Shown here piece after piece: positions 33,901 to 44,822 of a DNA stretch of 64,000 nt (positions are counted from its first letter, which is position 1; each line of letters opens with the position of its first letter). Source of the stretch: Hippasteria phrygiana (Eukaryota > Echinodermata > Asteroidea > Valvatida > Goniasteridae); NCBI GenBank assembly GCA_037893225.1, contig JAZGUH010000358.1, positions 771,230 to 835,229 of the forward strand. The letters run 5' to 3'. The notes beneath the pieces were generated by a model that ran no database searches, was not told the DNA's origin, and saw nothing but the letters and a program-made list of their open reading frames with translations. The translations under genes and the position numbers were made by a program.

Positions 33901-35339
33901 CTTTATTAAACGGGTGGTACCATCAGCGGTACCTCCGTTTCATAGAGGTACATTGTACATTGTACATGTACCCCACCAGGTGGCTCTGTGACCACATTCT
34001 TGATGTGTGACTTTACGCAAGCGGTTTCATCATGAAAAAATTTGTTATCCGCTTAACCTTTGACCTCAAGTTTCTTTCTGCTAGATTCCAAAAATTGTGA
34101 TAATTCAAAAGGCTGATGCAAAGAGTTGAATGCGGTAGCTCAGTGAAAACAGGGGTAAACTGCCAACAATAACCGCCTGTTTAATAAGGATGTCCTTCCT
34201 TTATTTATATCACGACTATATTTTAGTATTTTAATGTTTTAATGTAATTTAAGGAGTTCAAGTATTAAGTTATTGTGTAATTCAAATAGATAATGTTTAC
34301 AAGGCAATATTTATAAGTCCATATTATGTGAATGCACTGCTTTAAAATGTTAATATGATTCTGAATAGAATTGTGACTTACATTTTTAATGCATAATATA
34401 TTTACTTTTTTGGTTGGTTGTCATACAAATTAGGATGGTGTACTCTTTTTAAAGATTTTAGTCACACCTGGTTACTTGTCTTTCTATTTGATCTTTGTTA
34501 TAATCATTTTATAAGGGATTGGGTCCTTTTGTTGTTTCGTATTAATTGATGTTCTGTTATCACAGATTTTGCATTGTATTGTCATCTCAATCGGCATGTG
34601 CCTCCACGATGATTTTTTCAATAAACCAGTCTATCCATCTATAAAGGCTGGAACGACAAATTCATTTTGCTATATCCAAAAGTTTAAACAAGAAACAAAA
34701 ATACAGTCCATTACTGAAAAGCAGTTATTTTAAAACATGCAAAGCCCAGCAGGTTACACTGCAGTTTCTCTGTCAGTCTAGGGCATTGTACTTTACGGTC
34801 TTAACATTACAAAGCTTGCACATTATTTGGCTGGTCATGTTTCAGAAAAGCCATTTTGCTCATTAAGGATTTGTTGTGTTTTTTTCCCAACTGATAGTGG
34901 CGCCAGCTGTGAAGGACACGGCATGTCATACGTGTTCTGTAAAAATGTCCATGTAGAGGATAAACGTGATGCGCTCTCTAATATTTTAAGAATCGGCAGT
35001 CCTTTTGACAATCCAATACATTATGGGAGGAATTACATCATGTGAATTTTCCTCTTTTTTCTTGCTCATTAATCATTAGCAAATGATTAAATATGCAATA
35101 ATTTCCAATTCTATATCTGTACTTTTAAAATGAGAAAATGTGGTGATAACGCAGGCTGGTTTGCATGCAAGGTTTCCCAGTACATTCTGACTGGGAAGTT
35201 GTATAAGTGGAAGCTTATACATAGGGGGAAGCTTCCAGACACAGTGGAAAATTAGCCAAGCTGCTTGTTCCAGCAAAAATTACAAGCACATCAAATACAT
35301 TCATATTTAGTGCTTAACCCTAACGTACATAAATCCATC
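30967..35339. other. Noncoding DNA, no gene seen
   Basis: About 4.4 kb without a supported gene or clear transposon. TACATGTA-type motifs are frequent (for example 33119-33133 and 33950-33972). A polyadenylation-like TTTTTCAATAAACCAG is at 34614-34629 but no coding sequence leads to it. Short frames in 32520-33060 overlap on both strands and look fortuitous. Confidence 0.5.
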
Positions 35340-35570
35340 AAAATCCTTTCCCCGTTTTGGAGGATTTCGGCGGATTCAGGATACCTCCATATTGAGACCT
35401 GGGGGATTTTGATGGATTGAGGATTGTAAGCCTAGCGTTACTGCAGGGTTTTAATGGATTCAGGATACCTCCATATTGAGCAGTCACCAAAACCAACTTT
35501 TTGTGCGTGACAAAATAGGTGGATTTTGGCGGATTCAGGATACTTTCTAGTAAAGTTACCCAAGGGGTTA
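35340..35570 (+). repeat. Imperfect minisatellite, GGATTCAGGATACCTCC
   Basis: GCGGATTCAGGATACCTCC or close variants occur at about 35371, 35455 and 35533, with GGATTTTGATGGATT between. ATACCTCCATATTGAG is exact in the first two. Spacing is about 80 bp. Confidence 0.7.
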
Positions 35571-35604
35571 GGGTTTTTAATCGATAGCAATTCTTACATA
35601 TGTC

Positions 35605-35795
35605 TCATTGTGCTTCACAATTATTACCCCTGGTCATCAGGTCATGAGATCATTTATGCAACACTAGTTTGAGATCAATGTAATAGACATGTACTCATCT
35701 AGGGGCCTATCCTGAGACTAGGTCCCCATTTTATACTCCTGGGTGAGAGAAGAAATTGTAGTAAAGTGTCCTGCCCAAGCACCGTATCATTTGTT
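35605..35795 (-). repeat. Partial SINE, same family as 11501-11795
   Basis: Reverse-oriented and 5'-truncated. The minus strand carries GGGCAGGACACTTTA, CCAGGAGTATAAAATGGGG and AGGGGTAATAATTGTGAAGC, which match the body of the SINE at 11501. The tRNA head and the ATT tail are missing. Confidence 0.7.
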
Positions 35796-36102
35796 GATGC
35801 TTCTGTGCCTTTACAAATACTTTCCATGCTCCACCCCAATGTTTTTTAACGGCCATTTTTTTTAAAAATACAAGTCATTCATTTTTTACTGAAATATCCA
35901 ACGAAAAAATCCACCACATTTAGTTATCAAATAATTACTTTACAATTGCGGCCTGACAATAATTCAATTCCCACTGATCTTTTTGTGTGTTTCAGGCCTG
36001 AAAGAAAACAAGACTTGGGCCTTTTCATGAGGGTTGCAGAAACCCAAAAGAGAAAACATGAAAAGTAGTTTGTCCATTAAAATAAAACATACAAATACTT
36101 AA

Positions 36103-36762
36103 AGAGCAACTCCAACGGTTTTGAAAAGCGCCCACCCGAACAAAAACACTGACAATTTGGGAGACCGCCAACATAGGGCAAGATAGCTCAGTTGGTAGAG
36201 CGCCGGTACGGTAATCCGGAGGTCGCAGGTTCGAATTCCGCTCCTGCCAGTTTCTTTGTTCACTTTGAAAAGGTTTTGAAAAGTGTTAGAATTAAATGTT
36301 ATTGTGTTCAATATATAATAAATTACTTGTTTATTACAAAATCATGTTTGTTTTGCGTCTCAATGTTGTGTTATTTTGCGAGAAATTATTAGCATTTTCT
36401 TTCAAATTTATGACAAATTCCCACAAATTGGCCCCTGGTGGCGCTGTTGAGAAATGAAAAAATATGACGTAGTACCGGAGAAAGCCGCATGTGTGTTATG
36501 TGCACAACGTGTCGCACTGTTGCATGCTCACCGGTAATACGTCAGAAATGAATATTCATTAGATGTAAATGAGCTTTGACATCACGCTCGTTTTCACGAA
36601 ACTAGGACAGACTCGCGGAAAGAAAGGCAAACAAAATATGCATTTTTTTACACAAAAACCGGCATCAAAGATGGGATCTTGACAAGTATCTGTTTTATTT
36701 GACATAGCTCTTCTCAATTAAATCAAAACCTAAGAAAAGTTGGGAATCGTTGGAGTTGCTCT
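36103..36762. mobile_element. TTAA-flanked element carrying a tRNA-like module
   Basis: TTAA lies at 36099-36102 and 36763-36766. The left end AGAGCAACTCCAACG is exactly inverted at the right (CGTTGGAGTTGCTCT). The tRNA-like module at 36177-36249 sits about 75 bp from the left end. The rest is noncoding. It differs in sequence from the other two TTAA families in the window. Confidence 0.82.
36177..36249 (+). repeat. tRNA-like module, copy 1
   Basis: The 73 nt fold as a cloverleaf: acceptor GGCAAGA with TCCTGCC, D arm GCTCAGTTGGTAGAGC, an imperfect anticodon arm with loop ACGGTAA, and a T arm with GGTTCGAAT. The internal promoter boxes are intact (TAGCTCAGTTGG and GGTTCGAATTCC). Position 33 is C, not the invariant U, and the anticodon stem has a T-T mismatch, so a working tRNA is unlikely. 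A leader, GCGCCCACCCGAAC to GGGAGACCGCCAACATA, and a trailer, CAGTTTCTTTGTTCACTTTG, are shared with other copies. Best read as a tRNA-derived repeat. Confidence 0.8.
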
Positions 36763-37049
36763 TTAAGAACATGATGGACAGTACGTATATCTTTAGAATA
36801 AAGAAAAAGGTGCACAGATGATTGAATAATCATCAAACTGGCAGAGAGGTTTTGTCAGTTGGTGGAACCCACAAAGGATACAATTAACAACACTTAACAA
36901 AAGCTTTCCAGTGACAGATTTTCCCAGCCAAAGGAAACATCGACCTGCTTCTTAGAAAGGAGCCCTCTAGTGATTTGGTTTTTGTATTCTCTTAACTGGC
37001 TTCTTCAGTAATGTCATGAGCCACAAGGAGCCCAATACTGCCACTGTGA

Positions 37050-37115
37050 ACAAGTAACAATGGATTATTTAGTGCCAAGTAACAATGGATTATTACCAAG
37101 TAACAATGGATGTTC
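37050..37115 (+). repeat. Short tandem repeat, CAAGTAACAATGGATTAT
   Basis: Three units of AAGTAACAATGGAT separated by short spacers. Confidence 0.8.
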
Positions 37116-37296
37116 ATTGTTATGTTAGTGCACGTTTTTCTTTTGTTAGATGTTCATAGTGTGGCTACTGGAGTTTACAAACAATAACAATAGGTCATGG
37201 GGGCACTGTAAAGTTGTATACATGTACCATTTTCGGGTACAAATAGCAGTGAATTCAAAGTTGCCAAAGTACTTTACATATGTATCACATTAATGA

Positions 37297-37446
37297 GGGA
37301 CTTTTGAGACGCCTTTAGCAGCAGACATACCGGTCCTTTTTGCAAGTTCTTTGCATGCGCGTGTAGTTCTGAGCATGTGCACGACTGGTGAGAACAATGG
37401 AAAAGGACCGGTATGTCTGCTGCCACCAGCGTCCCCAAAGTCTCCC
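37297..37446. mobile_element. 150-bp foldback element
   Basis: AGCAGACATACCGGTCCTTTT (left) and AAAAGGACCGGTATGTCTGCT (right) are exact inverses over 21 bp. The outer ends GGGACTTTTGAGACGC and GCGTCCCCAAAGTCTCCC are imperfect inverses. Flanks share ATTA. It could be a very short MITE. Confidence 0.7.
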
Positions 37447-37528
37447 ATTAGAAGGTTACATCTTTACACCTTGTAATTGTACAAGTGAATTCGTGTAAGG
37501 TCACTATGTCCGTGCTCCGACTAATTAA

Positions 37529-37979
37529 AGGTAGTATACAACATTTGCTTTTGCTGTAATTTTCAGAAAAGAATGGATTTGGGGATTAAAATTGTGTACC
37601 AAACACTGTACATGTACATATACATTGTAACAGTGACCTGCTTAAAGTTTTGTGTGCATACATTTGTACATGTACATGTAGATGCTGGGAAAACAGAGAA
37701 AACAAATGTTGTTCTTGTAGTCTGGTTTCCCGACTCCACTTCAGACAAAACGGAGCAATTTATAGATGTCAGGGAATTATCAGGTCGGGGAACTAGACTA
37801 TTTCCAACGATTGTCGGCCGACAATCGCTGGAAATTGATACAAACATTCTACTTTTCTTAAAAATGACAGCACACCAGGTGCCATGATTTCACAGGATGC
37901 TTGAGACTATTATTTACTTACAGTCAAGCTTTCGGTAGTTTTTTGGGTTTTTTTTTTGCAAATGTTGTACATTATACCT
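37529..37979. mobile_element. TTAA MITE, AGGTAGTATACAACATTTGC family
   Basis: TTAA at 37525-37528 and 37980-37983. The left end AGGTAGTATACAACATTTGC is matched by GCAAATGTTGTACATTATACC at the right, ignoring one small indel. Contains TTGTCGGCCGACAATCG, a perfect internal hairpin core, and CACACCAGGTGCC. Confidence 0.85.
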
Positions 37980-38477
37980 TTAAAATTTCGGTGGATTTCT
38001 CCCTACAAACGAATTACGGAAGACAACTGTATTTTTGAACGAAAAAACTAAATCACTTTAATACTACACTCTGCACTCCATTTGATCTTTCATTTTATTA
38101 TTTGTGCTATGTTGGCAGACTGCCCTAAATACATTAACAATGTAAGAAGTCCGAGCCTTCTGCTTCAATTCTAAATCTGAAAGTTGTTACATCTGTTACT
38201 TTATAGTTTTTATTGGAATGTCTCACTGAATTGCTAATAAATTAGCACTTAAATTTGAACCTCTTTTTCTGGGTGCCACTCCCAAAAAGCGACGCAATAC
38301 CTTTACTAATCATAATTGTTTGTACAGTCCACAAAATTGAAATGCTACAGCGCCCTCAATCACCTAAAAATATGGGATTTTGAAACTCATGAGATTATGC
38401 CGAAGAAAAAAGTGAGAGAAGCCAACCCCTCCGAACAGATTGTTAGGAAACGTGTTTGTTGAGTTTAGAGAGAGAGT

Positions 38478-38728
38478 ATGACCAAAATTTGGGGTCCAAA
38501 AGTGGGACTTTTTGGATGTCCCTGTTACACCTGACCTGTGTAATTTCCCATCAAGTATCAGTATCATTAAAATTGACTTCACACTAATTTGTTTACTACT
38601 TGTTTGTCATGTACTTTGCTATATAATCACTCTTGGAGATAGAAGGCATTAAAGAATGTGTCCTAAATTGCAAAATGTCAGATGTAACAGGGACACCAAA
38701 ATTGGACCCCAAATGTATAGAATGACCC
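38478..38728. mobile_element. Foldback MITE, GGGTCATTCC family, copy 3
   Basis: The left end is eroded (ATGACCAAAATTTGGGGTCC). The right end GTATAGAATGACCC is intact. The internal ATCACTCTTGGAGATAGAAG is conserved. Confidence 0.78.
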
Positions 38729-39414
38729 ACATGGGTTTTGTGATTTTCTGCTAAAAACAGGAAAACAGCAGTACAGATTTCTGCTTTGGAAGCAGACTTT
38801 GCAGTGTATACGCTGGTGGGATACACAACATACAGAAATACACACAGTCTTTACAATTACATTGAACATGTTTGCACAGTTTCTCTTTGGGTAAATCCTA
38901 CAGCGAAATTGATACAGAAAACTCTGTCCATCTCAGTTAAAAACAGAAACTAGGACTGCTTCATGTACATGGCACAGACATTCTGAAGATGAAGAGGTTT
39001 TTTCAGCTGGGTTGTGTTGGTATTAATACAATTCAGGATGATGCAAATATAAGATAAGAGAAGTCATTGGCTCTGATAGTTATTCTGTAAAATGAGCAGT
39101 ATATTGTTGTTTCTGCCCAACAAACCATTCAGACCTACATGTATTCTGTCATGTATCTAAAGGTGCGTTTGCAAAACAGTTTTAGAGGCAAAACTTCTAC
39201 ATATGGTTTATGGTCAACTTTCTAAAAACAAAGTCTGATGTATTCAAACCTTTTAAATATTTCAGTAATAGGAACAGCATATTAAGCTCTGCCATAACGC
39301 AAGTCGGAAATGGCACAAAAACTTTGGTGCTACCAATATCAGGAACACTAGTCCCCGTTCCCCCCCCCCCCCCCTCCCTCTTGCAGACCGGAATTAATTT
39401 GAGAATATTTTTAG
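38729..39414. other. Noncoding DNA, no gene seen
   Basis: No supported gene. A C homopolymer is at 39360-39374. Confidence 0.5.
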
Positions 39415-39422
39415 AAAGATTC

Positions 39423-39858
39423 TAGGGCTGTTCATTTTTGAATAATTTAGTATTCGAATATTCGAAACTGGGTTTGACCGAATATTCGATGATCAAGTTT
39501 TTCAGTGCATGCCACACCGAAAAGAAAAAAATTGTACGTAAAAGCACGCCGGTGTTTTACGTATGGCGATTGATATTATGGACCATTCAAACGGCATTTT
39601 TTGCATGCCCCTGTTGTATCAAGGGTTTTACGGACGGGAACAATAAACCTCCGTCCACTAAAAGTTAGATTGACAAAAATGCGGCATTTGACACTGCTAA
39701 GCACCGTAACTTTTCTATTAAAATAGCATCGTAATAGAGTCGTATCTGTATGTGCATATATATCTTTTTGAATAAATATATTCGAACTGACAAAATGGTA
39801 TTCAAATATTCGCTGGACAATCGGATATCGAATATTCGATATATTCGGGACAGCCCTA
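39423..39858. mobile_element. Ac-like hAT MITE (TAGGGCTG family), copy B
   Basis: AAAGATTC flanks both sides exactly (39415-39422 and 39859-39866), an 8-bp hAT duplication. Begins TAGGGCTGTTCATTTTTG and ends TATTCGGGACAGCCCTA. Subterminal AATATTCG and TATTCGAATA motifs are abundant. 436 bp, noncoding. Confidence 0.93.
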
Positions 39859-40266
39859 AAAGATTCTGTGGGCCAACATCCCTTCCCCATGAGAAATTTT
39901 GGGTACGTCACTGGACAGGACAATCAAAGCCAATAAAGATGTATCAGCAAGTAACTACATCTAAGTGGTTTGTCAAGTTACACCGAAGTTGCTTCACTGA
40001 AGCAAAGCTAACTATCTTGAGGCCTTTTCAAGCTGGACAAAATTTCAACCGTGTTGTACGAAACCCTGCACGCGGGGGTTAGAATGTGTGACGTTTCACA
40101 CTAGCCATTTCCTGTAGCGATTATCGCTGGAGTATTGTGCACGAAAATGGTGGTATGGTTTCCTGTCTCTTTGTGTAGAGTATGGCCACATGTGATTACA
40201 TGCAGTTGCGCTTGTGCTTTGCAGCGGAGCGAACCGACAGACGACCCTGTACGTGCATACAACAAC

Positions 40267-40758
40267 TAGGGTTGTCCCGAATATACCGAATATTCGATAT
40301 TCGATCGTTAAAGCGAATATTCGAATACCATTTTGCCAGTTTGAATATTCGAAAAGATATATATGTACGTACAGATATGACTCTGATGCTATTTTAATAG
40401 AAAAGTTACGGCGCTTAGCAGTGTCAAATGCCGCATTTTTGTCAATCGTAATTTTTTGTGGACGGACGTTTATTGTTCCTGTCCGTATTAAAAACCCTTG
40501 ATACAACAAGGGCATGCAAAAAAAATGCCGTTTGAACGGTCCATAATATCAATCGGCATACGTAAAACACCGGCATGCTTTTACGTGCAATGTTTTTTTA
40601 CCGGTGCGGCATGCACTGAAAAACTTGATCGACGAGTATCGAATATTCGAATATTCGGTCAAACCCAGTTTTGAATATTCGAATACTGAATATTCGAATA
40701 CTGAATATTCGAATACTGAATATTCGAATACTAGATTTTTCGAAAATGAACAGCCCTA
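40267..40758. mobile_element. Ac-like hAT MITE (TAGGGCTG family), copy C
   Basis: ACAACAAC flanks both sides exactly (40259-40266 and 40759-40766). Opposite orientation to copy B. Near the right end TATTCGAATACTGAA repeats in tandem about four times (40673-40730). 492 bp. Confidence 0.93.
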
Positions 40759-40927
40759 ACAACAACTGTGTTTTTCGTCAGTTCGCTGCGTGAAAACATG
40801 GCAGATTTGATAGATTTTAGTGCTCGAAAAATTACTCTAGATTACCGCGTCTATCTAGGTGATCGTGCACATGGCCCGCAATGTATGACATTCTGTTGCA
40901 GCCTCGCAAGGCGAATAAACGTTCTGT

Positions 40928-41040
40928 TGCAGTTATAAAAGTCCAAATGGCAAAGCACGGTAGAATTACGCGAAGGCATTTCGCGGTAAGTTTTCGTGAG
41001 GCCGTGGAAGAAAAAGTCCAATAGAAACACGGCTAAAGTC
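40928..41040. mobile_element. Relic of the GTTCCCATTGGACTT MITE
   Basis: The end AAAAAGTCCAATAGAAACAC followed by GGCTAAAG resembles the right terminus at 20732-20757. The matching left end is not clear. Confidence 0.4.
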
Positions 41041-41744
41041 TATGGTCTGACCACCCTTAACAAATCCTGCAAAACTTGAGCAAAATTTACAGCTCCCATG
41101 TCACTCAATTATGCCTCAATTAGGCAGAGAGAAGTAATTGGTACTACTTTACAGTGGTGTTAATGTTATAATGTTAGTCCTACCTCCTGAATGTAACTGT
41201 TTTGACCTTTAACCTTTCATTGATGAAGGAGTGGAGAATTTGATTTGTTTTTCAATTAACAAAAACCCCAGAAATACATGGATAATGATGAACATTTTTC
41301 ATTCAATTTTGTAATTTATGCCTGAGCTGTGTGGTATTAAAGTGTACATAAACTAAAGTACCTATACTTAAATGACCAAAATTAGGAGGGCTGGCCATTT
41401 GTTATCAAAGATGAAGTTTTCTCAATTGGTTATTGTATGTTTTTTTTGTATGTGATTAGGTTAAGTTTGCTTAGTTCATTGTATCTAAACCCCAAATGTG
41501 AAAAAAAACAGAAGGCATTTGTATATAATGATCAAAACGAATAAGGAATGATTTACCACAGTGAGTTTTTAACTTGCAACCTATTACTATGCCTTGCTAG
41601 TCCCACTCCATGGTCAGAGAAGATTACTTGTGATTGGAAGAAGCTGAGTATTGGTGTGGTGCTTCTACTAGTTCATCTTTAACTTCTGGAAGATGCAGAG
41701 AAGCACACCCATAACTATGGTAGGTGTGTGTGGGTGGGGATTGG
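41041..41744. other. Noncoding DNA, no gene seen
   Basis: No supported gene or repeat. Confidence 0.5.
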
Positions 41745-42549
41745 ATTAGTATACATCATTTGCTGTTGTCTTAATTTTCCAAAATGAATGGGTTGTCTAA
41801 AACCCGGCCCCTCGACCCCCCCCCCCCCCCCCCCACTCGACCCCTACGACCCCTCGACTTACGCTCATAAATGAAGCACACACATAGAAACAGTTTGTAC
41901 ATTTACTGGTTAATCGTGCGTATGTGTGTGCTTCATTTATGAGCATAAGTCGAGGGGTCGATCGTGGGTCGTGGGGGTCGAGGGGGTTTTAGAACAACCC
42001 AAAATGAATGGATTTTGGGGGTAAGTATTTTATAGCAAATACTGTAACACTGACCTGTGTACAGTTTTGTGTGCATAGATGCTAGGAGAACAAAGAGAGA
42101 AAAAAATGCTGTTCTTGTAGTCTGGTTCCCTGACCTTACTTCAGACAAAACGGAGTAATTATCAGGTCGGGGAACTAGACTATTTCCAACGATTGTTGCC
42201 AACGATCGCTGGAAATTGAAAAAAAAAAATTTCCTTTTCTTGAAAATGACAGCACACCAGACCAAACAGAGCAATTTACGGATGTTGGGACTTAGACTAG
42301 CTCGTTTGCACCCGTCGTTCACGGATGTGTAACCAACTGCCAAACAAAATGCGGACTAAGTCGGTTTTCTTTTTTTCAACGATGGTCAGCCGACCATCGC
42401 TGGAAATCAATGCAAAAATTTCACTTTTCTTGAAAATGACAGCACACCAAGTGACATGATTACACAGGATGCTTGACACTCATAGATGTAATAATAACTC
42501 GGTAGTTATGTTTTTTGATGTTAAAGTTTGCAAATGTCGTGTATTACCT
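41745..42549. mobile_element. TTAA MITE, AGGTAGTATACAACATTTGC family, expanded copy
   Basis: The left end is eroded (AGTATACATCATTTGC). The right end GCAAATGTCGTGTATTACC is followed by TTAA (42550-42553). It contains a nested hairpin element (41790-42000), and its hairpin segment with GACAGCACACCA occurs twice (about 42180-42260 and 42375-42450), so part of the body is duplicated. Confidence 0.68.
41790..42000. mobile_element. MULE-like hairpin MITE with 9-bp duplication
   Basis: AAAATGAAT lies on both sides (41781-41789 and 42001-42009), and joining them restores the host MITE sequence. The element starts GGGTTGTCTAAAACCC and ends AGAACAACCC. Its two arms pair almost along their whole length through CCTCGACCCC and CTCATAAATGAAGCACACAC. 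A 9-bp duplication and long arms suggest the Mutator (MULE) group; other groups are not excluded. It has a C homopolymer near 41817-41834. Confidence 0.82.
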
Positions 42550-42553
42550 TTAA

Positions 42554-43789
42554 GGCACAATGACTTGAAATAATTTAACCTCCCACTTATTTTGATTTCC
42601 TGCACCTCCAATATATTTTAACACCCCTCCTATCTACTTCCCTCCCCGAATCCAGAACATGAAACTCTGCAAAAAAGATTTGTAACGAATGTCATGTGGT
42701 ATCCGCAGAAATGTTTCTGAATCACTTTGTTCATTTTAGAATCACTTTTTGAATTTTTGAATTGTTTGTGCTGTGTGTTTGCTGAAATGGGTCAAGCCAT
42801 GCCTCCGAGTGCCAAAACCATCTATAGAAGGCCAGAGGCTGTAAGGCTACGCAAAGAATAGCACTCTCGAATTGGGGACCGGAGCGAGTGTGCCGCAGTA
42901 GACCATGACACTGAAATATGTTCAGAAACATAGGCTTCATATTCCACGAGCAACATCAGGCTTGTCATTGTCCATTCGCACAGTTTACCCAAAAAAAATT
43001 CCCAGACTAATGGGGCGATCGTCGGGGGTCGGGTTCAGAGGTCAAACCCCCATTGAAACGAGACAAAACCCCACACCAGTTTACTTCTACCTATCTCGGC
43101 CTATTGTTCAAATGCTAACTCCACAATTGAATGTACGGTTGGCATCTGCGGGTGCAGTGTATATGAATGAATTCTTATGTTTAACATAGAAATCAACAAC
43201 TTTCAGTAGTGTTTGGCTGGCATGTCATGACAACTGTACAAGACACATCCAACTCAGCTCAACAAGTTTCCAAAAATGATGCAAAATTATTGTAATACTG
43301 GATAATTCAAGTTCTAAAGGTTTAAAGTTAAGCATCAAAAACTTTAAAGTGGTGATCAGAGAAAATAACAATAAAAAAAACAAATTATGCTGCATGGTTT
43401 TCTTGTACATGAACTGGAGGCAAGCACGTGGATGCATCTTTAAATCTTTAGAGTTGTGCCCTTTGGACTCAAGCTCTTATTTCTTTTGTCCCTTGTGCCA
43501 AATTGACACATCCCCCAACTATTGGAAGTAGGTGAATGATTTTAGATTTGGCAATAGCTAGAGTTTATCAAAAAGTGGCCCAAAAGTCACAAATTATTTC
43601 CTTTACAATTTTGGCACATGAATACAACATTAATTTTGCAATGAACCATTTTCAAATGAGTATATTATGGAGCAAAACTTGAATGGAAAACCTCAATGAC
43701 AAAAAAAAACATTAAAATATAATCAGTAATACAGATTAATGCTCATTGGCAGGAAGTGAGGTGGAGGGAGGGCTTGGTTCTAACCCAAA
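42554..43789. other. Noncoding DNA, no gene seen
   Basis: No supported gene or repeat in this stretch. Confidence 0.5.
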
Positions 43790-43815
43790 TATTTTTTCAA
43801 AGTGAACAAAGAAAC

Positions 43816-43888
43816 TGGCTGGAGCGGGATTCGAACCTGCGACCTCCGGGTTACCGTACCGGTGCTCTACCAACTGAGCTATGTTGCC
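43816..43888 (-). repeat. tRNA-like module, copy 2 (minus)
   Basis: The minus strand reads the same 73-nt cloverleaf: GGCAACATAGCTCAGTTGG, then GGTTCGAATCCCGCTCC. The trailer GTTTCTTTGTTCACTTTG is present, but the leader is absent: sequence upstream of the module switches to a hAT MITE fragment. Confidence 0.78.
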
Positions 43889-43894
43889 CTATAT

Positions 43895-44312
43895 TAAATT
43901 AAAAAGTTACGGCGCTTAGCAGTGTCAAATGCCGCATTTTTGTCGACGGTTACTTTTAGTGGACGGAGGTTTATTGTTCCCGTCTGCAAAACCCTTGACA
44001 CTAAAATAATTACTGCAAAAACACAGGCTGGAGTTTGGTTTCGTGTTATCAGAACATTATACATGAACGTACAATGTACCCATAAGTCTTGATACATTGG
44101 CGCATGCAAAGAATGTCAATCAGGCAGTTCATAATATCGATCGCTGAACGTAAAACACCTGTGTGCTTTGAGTGCAAGTTTTTACCAGTCTGGCATGCAG
44201 TTGCAGCGGACGCGTGAAAAACTTGATCGGTGACAATCAACTATTTGAATATTCAGTCCAACCCAGTTTCGAATAATCGAATACTAAATAAATGGAAAAT
44301 GAATAACCCTAT
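43895..44312. mobile_element. Ac-like hAT MITE (TAGGGCTG family), partial copy D
   Basis: Shares TTACGGCGCTTAGCAGTGTC and the AATGCCGCATTTTTGTC motif with copies B and C, and ends AAAATGAATAACCCTA. The other end is lost at the junction with the tRNA-like module. Confidence 0.7.
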
Positions 44313-44548
44313 AGTATTGGAGTACATGAATTTCAGAAATTGTCCTCAATATCTGGAGAAACATTTTGAATCTTTGGCCAAAGCCTGTAAAATGCACTCA
44401 TTAAAAGGTGCAAGACTTTTAAAGTTTATTTTCGATTTATTAATGTTTATTTTTTTTATTTTTTTTATTTTTTTTTATTTTCTTCTTTTTTCTTAGGGGA
44501 GGAGGGTGGGAGGCGGATACTTTAGGTGGACTTCTGAAGGGCTGTGCC

Positions 44549-44822
44549 CAGTGTTCTAGCCAGGGTGAAATGAAAGCGTAGGGGCATTTTGTTCAAGGAT
44601 GGACAGTGTGAGCACGGAATGCGAAGCCCTTGCAGCGTGGGGTCCGGAAATGTTTGGATTCTAAATGCTCTGTGGTGCAATCTGATGCAATTCCTGGCCA
44701 CTTTCCCTCGACTGTTTTGAGCAAAAGTTTATAAGATTATATAGGCAAAACTTGTGTAGGGACAGCATCCAAGCGTAGTGCCAATTCCTGAAAGCGTAGT
44801 GGGTGCTAGCACTAAAACACTG
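44549..44822. mobile_element. hAT MITE with captured GGATCCAGG-repeat sequence
   Basis: GCTGTGCC (44541-44548) and GCTGTACC (44823-44830) form an 8-bp duplication with one mismatch. The ends are CAGTGTTCTAGCC and GCTAGCACTAAAACACTG. Inside is GAAGCCCTTGCAGCGTGGGG and ATTCCTGGCCACTTTC, also found in the element at 19355-20274, so one family has captured or shares the other. Confidence 0.75.

Noticed and set aside
34614..34660. AATAAA with downstream sequence as a gene 3' end
   Set aside because: No coding sequence or exon-like structure precedes it within several kilobases.
36177..36249. Functional tRNA gene
   Set aside because: Position 33 is C, the anticodon stem has a mismatch, and the module is repeated with shared flanks at four other sites, so a repeat is more likely.
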